From assembly GCA_029204225.1 (NCBI GenBank), contig CM055107.1:23394678-23423177 (forward strand): a stretch of 28,500 nucleotides of DNA. The letters run 5' to 3'. This stretch comes from Diphasiastrum complanatum. Lineage: Eukaryota; Streptophyta; Lycopodiopsida; Lycopodiales; Lycopodiaceae. The notes under the pieces were generated by a model. It saw only the letters and a list, made by a program, of their open reading frames with translations, was not told where the DNA came from and searched no databases. The position numbers and the translations under genes are program-made. Position 1 is the first letter of the stretch; the number at the start of each line of letters is the position of its first letter. Of this stretch, positions 1-8,322 are shown piece after piece.

Positions 1-153
1 AAAATAGTTTATGCCCATAAAGATTCTTATTGTTGGTAAATGTTTTGATCGATTATGTGAATCAATCTATTTCAGAAAATGATGCCTATTAATTTTACAA
101 CAGGTCTTACAATCATGGAGGGTAGGAGGGGTACATAATTTTCTTCTCATCCT

Positions 154-639
154 TTGCATAAGTGGGTGATCTATTTAGAGACCTTCACGATGGTTTGGGT
201 AATTTTGGAAGTTACGTCTCGTCCTAACAAGCTCATCAAACTCAATTTGACCGTCACCACCACAAAATTGCAATGCTTTGAGAAACTCAAAAGCTTTATT
301 GTTTTTGCTCCTGTACAATTGGTTGTAGATTCAGATTTATTTTACGTCATGAGAACTGACTTGAGTAATGTTGTGATTGGAGTAGTTTTATCACAAATCG
401 ATAGGCCGCTAACGTTAGAGGGCAAGAAATTTAGTGGATCTTAGTTGTGTTATACAAATCAGGAAAAAGAATCATTTGTTATGATCCATACACCAAAAAC
501 TTGGAGATACTTGTATGGTAATAAGTTTATAGTGTACACAGATCATCAGCCTCATAAATATATTTGTAATAATCATGATTTGAGGCGTCGCAAAACTTGG
601 TGGATTGAGCTAATGCAAGAATTTGATCATGAAATTTGA
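154..639 (+). pseudogene. Ty3/gypsy RT thumb to RNase H remnant
   Basis: Degraded end of a Ty3/gypsy polymerase covering the RT connection and the first half of RNase H. Readable blocks are FEKLKSFIVFAPV, then a TDLS block (normally TDAS) that carries the first RNase H acid, LSQ, an NQEKES block (normally YEKE), and YTDHQPHKYI followed by WWIELMQEFDHEI. Those last two are the usual RNase H centre and the start of the tether. A stop codon at 442-444 interrupts the frame, which then resumes unchanged. Catalytic RT motifs lie outside the window or are lost, and 1-153 shows no readable homology. The fragment ends where a minus-strand copia sequence begins (about 640), so the end is a recombination or insertion junction. 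It cannot make a working enzyme. Confidence 0.75.
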
Positions 640-1275
640 TATATTATCTTTTGCTTGCACTTTCTCCCTCACGAAATGATGAGCAATCTCGATATGCTTG
701 CTCCTTGCATGGAATGTAGGATTAGTAGCAAGTAATTGGGCTGATTTGTTGTCACAATAGATGATTGGGATCTCCTCCTCCATGACATGAAGCTCCACCA
801 ACAACCTTTTGAACAAGAAGACCTCCTTGCATGTTGATGTCAAGGCCTTGTACTCAGATTATGTGGAAAATAAGAAGATTGTATCTTACTTTTTGGAAAG
901 CCATGATACTACTCCATCACATAGAAAGGTGGCAAAAGCAGTTGTTGATTTGCTATCCACTTTGTGACCTACAAAATCTGAGTCACTATTGGCTCTTAAG
1001 CCAAGATTAGTCCCTCTAGACAATATGCCAAAACATTTAGTAGATGAAATGTATCTAAGAACTCTTTTGGCCATCTTCCAATGTGAAACTAGAGGACTTT
1101 GCATGAATTGGCTTAACTTTCCAACACTATGACTAAGATCAGATATAGTTATAGTTAAATAAATCAAGGATCCTATAAGTCTTCTATATAAAGTGATGTC
1201 CTCAAAAGATGCTTCATCACCATCAATAGATGATCTTAGGAAGTGGCAAGAGTCATTAGATTGAGGATAGATCAT
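640..1275 (-). pseudogene. Ty1/copia RT C-terminus and RNase H remnant
   Basis: Minus-strand copia polymerase tail. From 1275 downwards it reads through LYRRLIGSLIYL (end of RT), SHWKMAKRVLRYI, an RNase H acidic start (NSDSDFVGHK), SWLSKK, SEYKAL, then YCDNKSA and ARSKHIEIAHHFVREKV. The order and spacing match the copia RT-RNase H junction. Two in-frame stops lie between SWLSKK and SEYKAL (about 850-885). The RNase H end is cut at about 640, where the antisense of the neighbouring gypsy fragment starts. The upstream part of RT is absent, and reading past 1275 gives open but unrecognised sequence. It is a dead fragment with no LTR or polypurine tract attached. Confidence 0.8.
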
Positions 1276-1446
1276 AGGTTGATCAAGATTCCTACATTCT
1301 ATGTGTTGATTTGCTATATATAAGTGCTAGAAGAGAATTGAAAAATTTCATATTTTTGTGATTTCTTTCTGAAAAAATTTGTTGTATTTCAAATGAGTGC
1401 TTTGTACATTGGAACATGTTGAAAGAGAAGGATCATGTCATTGCAG
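1276..1446 (+). promoter_or_regulatory. TATA-like site in unassigned leader before gag stub
   Basis: A TATATATAAG string at 1315-1324 lies about 120 bp upstream of the gag stub start, and an A/T-rich untranslated-looking stretch follows. This could be the tail of an LTR plus a gag leader. I could not find LTR ends or a primer-binding site here, so the regulatory reading is weak. Confidence 0.25.
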
Positions 1447-1738
1447 ATGGCTACATCAAGTGGATACATGTTGGAAGGCAATGATAGGCTTACCTCAAGG
1501 AACTATTCATTGTGGAAAGTGAGGATGGAATCGCTTCTTGAGATGAATGATGTTTTGGATATTGTTGTAGGTTTGGAGGAGAGGCTAGCAACACAACAAG
1601 AACAATTGAGGTATGACAAGAGCTCTAAAAGAGCTCTACACATGATAAAGATGAATGTTACCAATGAACTTCTCAAGGAAGTTGATAAGAGTACTTCATC
1701 ATTAAGGATGCTTGGGATTCATTAACACTAGAGTTGTT
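1447..1738 (+). pseudogene. Ty1/copia gag N-terminal stub
   Basis: N-terminal part of a copia capsid (gag) protein. The first 80 or so residues align with the intact gag of element A (minus strand, from 6314): both begin with a short Met-Ala-Ser/Thr-rich leader, then N-DRL, NYS-WK-RMESLLE, and IKMNVTNELLKEV. I prefer the ATG at 1447 to the in-frame ATG at 1435 because 1447 aligns with the element A start. A frameshift near 1708 moves the reading to an AWDSL block, which matches AWNAL in element A. Homology stops at about 1738, so the zinc knuckle, protease and everything downstream are missing. This copy is plus-strand, opposite to the neighbouring copia remnant. Confidence 0.7.
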
Positions 1739-1991
1739 TTCAGCACATTTTTGTGCGCATGCACACAAAAGTACACATAAAACCCTTGGTCACTTCACGA
1801 GACATAACGTTCCATCAAATGATTAAAATTTCAATGTTTCAATTGTATGTGGAACTAGACTTGACTCTTCATTGTGTTATTGGAAGACTTAAATTTTTTT
1901 CTCTCAATTGATGGCAATTTGCCCCCAAAAAACTTGAATTTTCAGCCCTTTTCAACACTTCACATGGGTAACCTTAGGTGCACATATATAT
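1739..1991. other. Unassigned spacer left of element A
   Basis: About 250 bp of A/T-rich DNA without a coding trace or repeat that I can name. The five bases at 1987-1991 (TATAT) would be the left target-site copy of element A. The partner copy cannot be checked because the other end of the element is truncated. Confidence 0.4.
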
Positions 1992-2718
1992 TGTGAAAAA
2001 AGTGGATCTTGAATGGATCCAAACTCCCAAAGTACTTGGCTAAGATCTTTGCACAACAAGCTACAAAAGCTAGAAATGGCAAAGCATCCTAATGCTACCT
2101 TTGATACACATGAACTTGACAAAGCATTCAAGAGACAAAAGAAACTAATAATAGGTACTGATGGCAGCCAAAAATAACAACAAACAAGGCTCCCAACAAC
2201 AGCCTACCAGTTTTGGAAACCTCTTAAGATCATACACAAAATCTTGAAGACAATACACAAAGCAATTCTCTCAATGGAGGAAGAAACTATGACAATGATC
2301 TATTGATCTCTCTCAACAATACAAGTTGATTCTAACTTTGAAAATGATTCTAATTAGCAGAAGGAAGAAATCCAGCCAAGAAGGTCAAATTGACCCAAAA
2401 GTTTCCCCAATCTGTTATCCACAAATTTCAGCTAATATAGGTGAGAGAGATGACTCGCTCTCCTCTCTCTAGAAATCAGGACCCAATTTTAGGGCACCAA
2501 TTGCCTAAAATAGCCAATTTTGGCCTATATGTCTAAATAACATGATTTTGGTGTCATTTCTAAGGTCTTGAAGTTTGAAACTTCTTCAACATGAAATATA
2601 TACTAAAATAAAAGTATCTAGGCCTATTTCACACGTGTGAAAGGTTAGATCCAAAACTATGTACAAAAATTGCCAATTTAGGCCTCAAACTGGCTAGGAA
2701 ATGTTGACAATTTTCACA
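1992..2718 (-). repeat. 3' LTR of element A (complete, 727 bp)
   Basis: Direct repeat of 7472-7987. On the plus strand it starts TGTGAAAA and ends TTTTCACA, so the termini form an 8-bp inverted repeat with TG..CA ends. The left boundary is set by matching the point where the right copy meets the primer-binding site. The right boundary is set by the polypurine tract at 2719-2728. It contains CT/GA-rich patches (about 2448-2470) and a perfect 10-bp palindrome CACACGTGTG at 2630-2639, which includes a CACGTG G-box core in what would be the U3 region. Compared with the right copy it carries 70-80 extra bases around 2326-2400. Confidence 0.9.
2013..2177 (+). other. 54-codon ORF inside the LTR, antisense to the element
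   Basis: ATG at 2013 to TAA at 2175-2177 gives a basic 54-residue peptide starting MDPNSQSTW and rich in Lys/His/Gln. The same ORF exists in the other LTR (7493-7657) with the same length and a TAG stop. By eye the copies differ at about five amino-acid-changing codons and three silent ones, so there is no sign of purifying selection. I list it because both copies stay open; it may be chance. Confidence 0.2.
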
Positions 2719-2728
2719 CTCCCTCTTC
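2719..2728 (-). promoter_or_regulatory. Polypurine tract of element A
   Basis: Minus-strand GAAGAGGGAG lies immediately outside the 3' LTR, which begins TGTGAAAATTG on that strand. This is the expected position for the primer of plus-strand DNA synthesis. The stop codon of the last region X ORF is only about four bases upstream. Confidence 0.8.
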
Positions 2729-2731
2729 AAC

Positions 2732-3917
2732 TTAACTTGCTAGTTTTACAACACTACTTTGCTCCAACCTAAGAATGATCTCCATCAAGATAATAGATCT
2801 CTTCTCAGGTTTTCTAATATGTACAATATGAAGTACAACATAATTGATATAGATAATAGTGTCCATATAGGATGCTTCACTATTCCTTACATCAATTTTA
2901 CATAGAATGGTGAACAAGATACATGTAAAAAAACATAGAATCATAATGAAAGGATACCTCCATGTATCCAGCTTTGAATTCTCTGTAAAACAACAGCACA
3001 CAAGTTGTAAGTGAAAGTAACCAACAAGTGTTTGCATGCCTCCTCCACATTCCACTATGCCCATTGTGAATGCACCATGTTTCTCCATGAATAAACCTCC
3101 ATCACCACCTTGCCTTTGTAGATCTCCAATCCATGAAAGCCCTTGAGTGAATGAATTCCAAAATGATGTGTTCTTTGTTCCATTTGAATGAGCAAAACCT
3201 GAACTTGAAATATTTGAAGTATCTCCACAAGATTTGCATACAACCCTTGATCCTACATTGTCAACAATTTGCCAATTTGCCAACACTAAGATGCTAGATC
3301 TTGAACTCTGCTCAAAAGTAAACATATTGACCACTTCAATATCTTTCAAGATTTGAATGAATGCATGTACTTGATCATAAAAACCAGCTTTGATAACTAT
3401 TCCATCTCCAAGATCCAAAGGATGCAAAACTATGGAACTAGTTTCATTGAATTTTGACAATTCCAACACATTGACATGGCAATGTTCATACATGAGATTA
3501 AACAAGTAAGGTAGAGTAAAAGGACACTTTCTTGCTGCTCCAAGAACCTTACTTGAACCTTCAAAAACCTGTAAAAACAGATTCAAAATGCTTTGCCCAT
3601 GTGGCTCCCTTTTGATGCTTTTGACTTGCTTCCAATTGCTACTTGCCTCTTGGTGTTGATGAAGCAATTCAAGATCAACATCCTTCCCATAAAACATCAA
3701 GGACTTTGCATTTATAAACATCTTCATATCTGAACCTCGGAAGATACTCTCTCTCAAACACATGATTAACATCCCACAAGATCTCATCATTGCTTGATTT
3801 CAACCTTTCACTATAGTTAGTGAAAACAATGTCACCTTCATAAACCAAAAGATAGATTTCTACAATTCTATCCAACATGAAGTAGAGTAGATGAAGTTCA
3901 GTATCAAACCTAATCAA
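2732..3917 (-). CDS. Region X, C-terminal half: unrecognised coding-like ORFs in element A
   Basis: Two overlapping minus-strand frames read as one broken coding region. The frame starting at 3917 is the same as the gag frame and stays open to 3675. Near 3745-3790 plausible coding moves to a second frame, open from 3790 to the stop at 2732 (352 codons). Visible in the 352-codon ORF: YGKDVDLELL (34-43), a Trp at 53 with SIKREPH (58-64), VLHPLDLGDG (121-130), a VCKSC block near 184-188, and a hydrophobic stretch of about 19 residues (280-298) that could span a membrane. No RT, RNase H or integrase motif is found where copia elements carry them. VLHPLDLGDG repeats a motif of the N-terminal half. 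The ORF stops four bases before the polypurine tract, filling the usual pol position. Function unknown; an env-like or captured host sequence are both possible. Confidence 0.5.
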
Positions 3918-3923
3918 ACCAGC

Positions 3924-5087
3924 TCATTTGATTTCAAACCAAACCTCAATGTGCTCACCAATGAGATCTTCCTTGCCTTGAAGAAATTGCCACTTGAGTT
4001 GCTCCATGTAGTCTGCTTCATCCAACCTTTTGCCATCTTGATCATGCATGAACACTCCACCACAATCATAGCATCCTTTGAGTTGATGAAGAGGTGTAAG
4101 ATCCATGCCTTTGATCTTCCCAAGAGTCACTCTTCCTTTGCCCTCTCCTTCACAAGACTCCCTCTTAATGATCACACCACAAAAGTTAGCAATCTCCCTC
4201 TTGATAGTTGCATCATAAGAAATGTAAGAATCTCAAACATCAGAAGCCATGAAAAGAATACATAGTACCTTCAACATAAGAATGATTGAAGTACTTTTTC
4301 TTGTCAAACCTGGACTTCTAATCAATGATATAGGTAATGATAATGAACCCTCACTATCATTCACAAAAGCACCGTTCAAAGTACATCCTACTTTGAACAC
4401 TTCACATTCATCTCTCCCTTTTGACTTGAGATCTTCCTCACCAAGTCTCATGATAGAACCTTTTGATCTACTTTCTTTATGAATACATGTGACACCACTT
4501 ATTGCACAAATGACTTTCTTGGACTTATCACATAAAGATGCAAAAGAAACTTTTTCTTCAAACATGCACAAAGCACCATTTCTTTCCAAATGAGTAAATA
4601 AGTCATTAGCAACAACCATTTCCAAAGAAGAGTTTTCATCACCTCCATTGATGAAGTTAGCTCTCTTCTTAGCTTTTTCATTTTTGCACTTGCCATGTAG
4701 TTCCATTGAAGAGCCACCAAGACTTGGAAATCTATGGGTAGAAGAGTTCAAACATGATACTAATTTAGCACCACATGACTCTATTTGACTAGTAGGTAGC
4801 ACTAGTCCATCTTCAGGATCCAATGGATCTAAAACATTGATCATAGATTCACCAAAAGTTTCCAAGTTAGCACAACAATAACTATCTCCAAGAAGCTCAT
4901 TAAATCTCAACCTAGATCTAGCATAAGGAATCTCTTTAGAATTTGCATAAGATCTACCAATCTTATTGATGCTATGAATTGACTTTTTGAAAGTTGAGAG
5001 AACCACCAACATCCATTTCATTCCTCTTGTTAGACATAAAAAATGCATCAAGCTTGTAAAGTCTACCTTGTCTATTGCCTCTAGCAA
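3924..5087 (-). CDS. Region X, N-terminal half: unrecognised coding-like ORF continuing the gag-protease frame
   Basis: In the same frame as gag-protease, separated from it by one stop at about 5088. The frame is open 5087-4233 (284 codons), meets a TGA at 4233-4235, and continues open 4175-3924. The first residues are probably frame-shifted: between about 5100 and 4990 another frame reads ARGNRQGRLYKL, the short block that follows protease in copia polyproteins. Beyond that, nothing matches integrase or RT. Visible features are VLDPLDPEDG (85-94 of the 284-codon ORF), a Lys/Glu-rich segment near 134-142, CEVFKVGCTLN (228-238), and, after the TGA, a CYDCGG block and an acidic/aromatic stretch. 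The CEVFKVGCTLN segment has a relative at 16510-16576. The region is clearly coding-like but I do not recognise the protein. Two or three disabling changes make this copy inactive as one polyprotein. Confidence 0.5.
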
Positions 5088-6314
5088 TCAAGACATCTCC
5101 CTTAGTAATGAAGCAACATCCTCAACAAACTTTGTCTTGTACCCTTTCTTTAACATTTGACCAACACTTAGCAAATTCCTTGAAAGTGAAGGAATGTAAA
5201 GAGCACCATCAAGCCTTGCATTCCTATTAGTAGAAAGACAAATAGGAATTGAGCCAATACCTTTGATCATACACTCACCACCATTTGGCATGTGAACCAC
5301 TTTCTTGGTTCTAACATAAGAGATCAAAGAAGTAAAGAACTCCTTGTGACTAGTCATGTGTGAACTAGATCCACTATCTATCCACCATGAATCCTTGTCA
5401 CTTATACTTGACATTAGACTTGAAGAACACATCATGAGAGAATCACAAGAATCTAGATCCTCATTAGAAGTACAAAAGTTGCTTTGCTTGCTACCTTCAT
5501 TACTTTGCTTCTTATGACATTCATTTGCAAAATGACCTTTTAGCCCACAATAAAGGCACTTGAACTTCGACTTATCTTTCTTTCTAAAAGAAGTAGAAGA
5601 GGAGGAGGAAGAGTGATCATCATAATCCAAGTTACCACCTTTGGACCATTTCCCTTTGCCTTTACCTTTGCCTTTGACTTTGCCTTTTGTGAAGAAAGCC
5701 TCTTCACCTCCACCTTGCAAGGATGCACCATCAAGCTTTGATTGCAACCTATGTTCTTCAGCCAATAAGATTTCTTGCAAGTCAACCACACTTGGCAAGA
5801 CTCTTTGAATGGAAAAACTTTGCACAAGGTGAGCATGTTCATCTAGCAAACCATTCAACATAACTTGGACTATTTCACCATCTTTTATGCTTTCATCAAT
5901 GCATGCTAGATCATCACTTAAGGACTTAACCCTCAAGACAAATGCATGAGCACTTTCTCCCTCTCTTTGTCTATTAAAAAATATTTGCCTCCTTAGGGTC
6001 AATACCCTAGATGTGGACTTTGACTCAAAGAGCTTCTTCAAGGCATTCCATGCCTCACTTGCACTTTGACTTTTACCAACTTCCTTGAGAAGTTCATTGG
6101 TAACATTCATTTTAATGATATGAAGAGCCTTTTTAGCGTTTTTATCAAACCTTTGTTGCTCTTGAACTGTGGGTGGTCTCTCTTTAGTTCCTGCAACTAT
6201 GTCCATGAGTTCATTCAACTCAAGTAAGGACTCCATCCTCATTTTCCAAGTAGAGTAGTTTGATGAACTCAACCTATCATTAGTTTCTAACATGATCCCA
6301 CCATTGGAAGCCAT
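5088..6314 (-). CDS. gag: Copia gag-protease polyprotein of element A (intact ORF)
   Basis: A 408-codon ORF starting with ATG at 6314-6312, the first Met after the leader. Residues 1-200 form the copia capsid region (NYSTWKMRMESLLEL near 19-33, IKMNVTNELLKEV 67-79, AWNALKKLFE 89-98, a QILLAEEHRL-like block near 180-190). A Lys/Gly-rich basic stretch (210-226) precedes a CCHC zinc knuckle, C253-x2-C256-x4-H261-x4-C266, for RNA packaging. An aspartic protease follows, with WWIDSGSSSHMT (310-321) carrying the catalytic Asp313-Ser-Gly, and LYIPSLSRNLLSVGQM (372-387) as the conserved protease end. The frame breaks soon after (about 5098), where the post-protease block shifts frame. The length fits gag plus protease only; copia polyproteins normally run on for another 900 or so residues of integrase and RT. 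The product would form virus-like particles in the cytoplasm. Confidence 0.9.
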   Translation of the reverse strand: MASNGGIMLETNDRLSSSNYSTWKMRMESLLELNELMDIVAGTKERPPTVQEQQRFDKNAKKALHIIKMNVTNELLKEVGKSQSASEAWNALKKLFESKSTSRVLTLRRQIFFNRQREGESAHAFVLRVKSLSDDLACIDESIKDGEIVQVMLNGLLDEHAHLVQSFSIQRVLPSVVDLQEILLAEEHRLQSKLDGASLQGGGEEAFFTKGKVKGKGKGKGKWSKGGNLDYDDHSSSSSSTSFRKKDKSKFKCLYCGLKGHFANECHKKQSNEGSKQSNFCTSNEDLDSCDSLMMCSSSLMSSISDKDSWWIDSGSSSHMTSHKEFFTSLISYVRTKKVVHMPNGGECMIKGIGSIPICLSTNRNARLDGALYIPSLSRNLLSVGQMLKKGYKTKFVEDVASLLREMS

Positions 6315-7459
6315 GAATATAATGATTCTTCAACTTTTAGACTCTGTCCTATTGCACCTAGCACTCACTTTCTCTCAACAAATGATGGATAAGGAGATCT
6401 CAGAAGATCTAGGACCCTAAAACACTTCTATCTTGAACTTGGCTGGTTTCTAAGTATAGAAAAGAAGATTGAAACACATGCAACACTTTGCACACACTAA
6501 GAATGGATTACAAACTCAAACCAACCTGAACACACTCTTGCTTAAGCTCTCAAACTTTCCAGCAAGTGACCAAATCAAGTTATGGTGTGAAGAGTTACTT
6601 GCATTATTAGAAAATACAAAAGACTAGGCTGCCAAGAATATCTAGAATTGAACAAACTTGATCAACATATGATCAACACACTAAGATATTGATTCAACCT
6701 GTAAAACCACATGTAAACCACACTTCTAAAAGTTTATAAACTCCAGCAAATGATAAATACAAGCTTTAGAGGTGAATGAAAGAGCACACTTAGTGAATCA
6801 CAAGACTAGCTTCACTAGCTTGTCAAATCTTGGTGTTTAGATGTAGATTTAAGATCACTTCACATGATAATGTTCCTCAACTTGTTAAGAACCTGAAAAC
6901 ACATTTGCATAATGGTTAAAACCTTCCAGAAAATGATCCAATCAAATTACATAAGGAGAGTTACTTACATGCTCAACAAAGTACACCAAAATTTATGCAA
7001 AAGATTGTTGACAATCTGTTCACCCAAAAGGGGATTTTTCATCCAAGTGGGAGCTTTGCTTAGCCTTTTGGAGAATTACAAAATCACTCAAAGAGTATTT
7101 GTCATCCACTTAAGGAGAAGGTTCATCCACTTAAGGAGAGTGTTCATCCACAAAGGAGAGTGTTCATCCACAGAAGTGGAGATTGTCAACAATAGATTGA
7201 ACTAAACATTGTTAGTATTGAATATGCACAAGCCTCACAATCAACAAATGATTAGGTGTTATGATCTGATCCAAAATAGCTTCTTCTCAGCCTTTGACCT
7301 TCAATAGACCTGAAATATGCTTTTGATCCACAAGTTCAACTCAACAAACAAAAGTTAGTAAGATTTGATCAACAATGCAATGCATAATCATGCTAGAACT
7401 TGATCAAACATCCAAACATCACCATAAATGGAAACCTTACTAGAAATAGTAGCCAACTA
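6315..7459 (-). other. Element A 5' leader with degenerate tandem repeats
   Basis: Untranslated leader between primer-binding site and gag. Three degenerate units of roughly 175-195 bp are visible on the plus strand, each containing AACCTG, a short A/C-rich run, then a T/CTCCAG or TTCCAG block followed by AAxTGA. They begin near 6523, 6696 and 6890. Units one and three also share a GAGTTACTTxCAT block (about 6592 and 6959). Nearer the primer site is a separate array of about 20-bp units. Small plus-strand ORFs here look spurious. Confidence 0.5.
7101..7181. repeat. Tandem array of four ~20-bp units in the leader
   Basis: Four near-identical units run head to tail at 7101, 7121, 7142 and 7162, built on GTTCATCCACTTAAGGAGAG. 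A degenerate fifth copy (TTCATCCAAGTGGGAG) lies near 7037. The unit length is not a multiple of three, so the array is not a coding repeat. Confidence 0.8.
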
Positions 7460-7471
7460 GCTTTGATACCA
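7460..7471 (-). promoter_or_regulatory. Primer-binding site of element A (initiator-Met tRNA type)
   Basis: On the minus strand the 5' LTR ends ..TTTTCACA and is directly followed by TGGTATCAAAGC. This differs at one base from TGGTATCAGAGC, the usual plant copia primer site complementary to initiator methionine tRNA. It fixes the inner boundary and the orientation of the element. Confidence 0.9.
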
Positions 7472-7987
7472 TGTGAAAAAAGTGGATCTCTAATGGATCC
7501 AAACTCCCAAAATACTTGGCTAAGATCTTTGCACAACAAGCTACAAAAGCTAGAAATGGCAAAACATCCTAATGCTATCTTTGATACACAAGAACTTGAC
7601 AAAGCATTTAAGAGACAAAAGAAACTAATAATAGGTACTAGTGGCAGTAAAAAATAGCAGCAAACAAGGCTCCCAACAACAACCTATCACTTTTGGAAAC
7701 CTCTTAAGATCATACACAAAAGCTTGAAGACAATACACAAAGCAATGCTCTCAATGGAGGAATAAACTGTGACAATGATCTATTGATCTCTCTCAACAAT
7801 ACAAAAAGTTTCTCCAACCATTCTCCACAAATTTCAGCCTAATATAGTTGAGAGAGATGACTCTCTCCTCTCTCCTCTCTCTAGAACTTAGGGCCAATTT
7901 TAGGGCACAAGTAGCCTAAAATAGCCAATTTTGGCCTATATGTCTAAATAACATGATTTTGGTGTCATTTCAAAGGTCATGAAGTTA
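7472..7987 (-). repeat. 5' LTR of element A (outer end missing)
   Basis: Matches 1992-2580 from the primer-site end outward. Homology fades at about 7980-7990, so roughly the first 140 bases of the LTR (U3 start, including the G-box palindrome present in the 3' copy) are gone. A Q/D-rich coding-like sequence begins exactly there. It lacks the 70-80 bp found at about 2326-2400 in the other copy. The antisense 54-codon ORF is kept at 7493-7657. Confidence 0.85.
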
Positions 7988-8239
7988 GAACTTTCAAAGC
8001 TCAAGGATGATATAGACTACTTCGCAACAAAGCAGCCCCACCATCAGACAACAGAAAAAACAGGCAAGACAAAAATTACTATTGACATAGATGAGTTGGA
8101 TGATATGGAGAAAAAGCGGGACCAGCAGGAGCATCAAGAGCAGGACCAGCATCAAGACCATGCACAGCAAGACCAGCAAGACCAACAACAAGACCAAGAG
8201 CAGCAAGACCAGCAAGAGCAGCAACAAGACCAAGAGTAG
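7988..8239 (+). CDS. Gln/Asp-rich low-complexity ORF, possible N-terminal part of a host gene
   Basis: The plus-strand frame is open from 7979 (the first few codons are still LTR sequence) to TAG at 8237-8239. The first 40 codons look like ordinary protein (a Lys/Asp-rich, possibly helical start, then KTKITIDIDELDDMEKKRD). The remaining 30 or so are built of repeated Gln-Asp-Gln and Gln-Glu-Gln triplets from a CARGAYCAR minisatellite. Such tracts form flexible or coiled-coil linkers in plant nuclear proteins. The sequence is unlike the flanking retroelements in base use (G+C-richer repeat, no LTR homology). It lies about 550 bp upstream of a phosphatase-like exon on the same strand, so it may be a 5' part of that gene. 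I cannot show splicing between them. It may also be chance. Confidence 0.35.
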   Translation, partial: ELSKLKDDIDYFATKQPHHQTTEKTGKTKITIDIDELDDMEKKRDQQEHQEQDQHQDHAQQDQQDQQQDQEQQDQQEQQQDQE

Positions 8240-8322
8240 CCTAGGCCAGGCACAGTAGGACCGCTAGACAATGCAGGACCAATAGGAGTAAGAGTAGGAG
8301 GATATGTATGTGGATGTGAAAA

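Larger units (their letters stand above)
1992..7987 (-). mobile_element. Element A: non-autonomous copia-type LTR element with gag-protease and an unknown internal region
   Basis: A structurally recognisable LTR retrotransposon on the minus strand. Its order (5' to 3', right to left) is: 5' LTR 7987-7472 (outer end lost), primer-binding site 7471-7460, a leader of about 1.1 kb, gag-protease ORF 6314-5088, unrecognised coding-like region X 5087-2732, polypurine tract 2728-2719, and complete 3' LTR 2718-1992. The two LTRs are direct repeats of high identity that differ by scattered substitutions and a 70-80 bp indel (present at about 2326-2400, absent near 7803). No integrase, RT or RNase H motif is present. 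The element would therefore need another element's polymerase, as described for gag-only plant elements (TR-GAG type). The coupling of PBS, PPT and LTRs makes the boundaries firm except at the right end. Confidence 0.85.

Noticed and set aside
3891-4482. Plus-strand ORFs across region X
   Set aside because: They are antisense to the minus-strand frames that continue gag and lack recognisable motifs.
7101-7181. CRISPR-like array
   Set aside because: The 20-bp units are directly adjacent with no spacers, and the DNA is plant nuclear.
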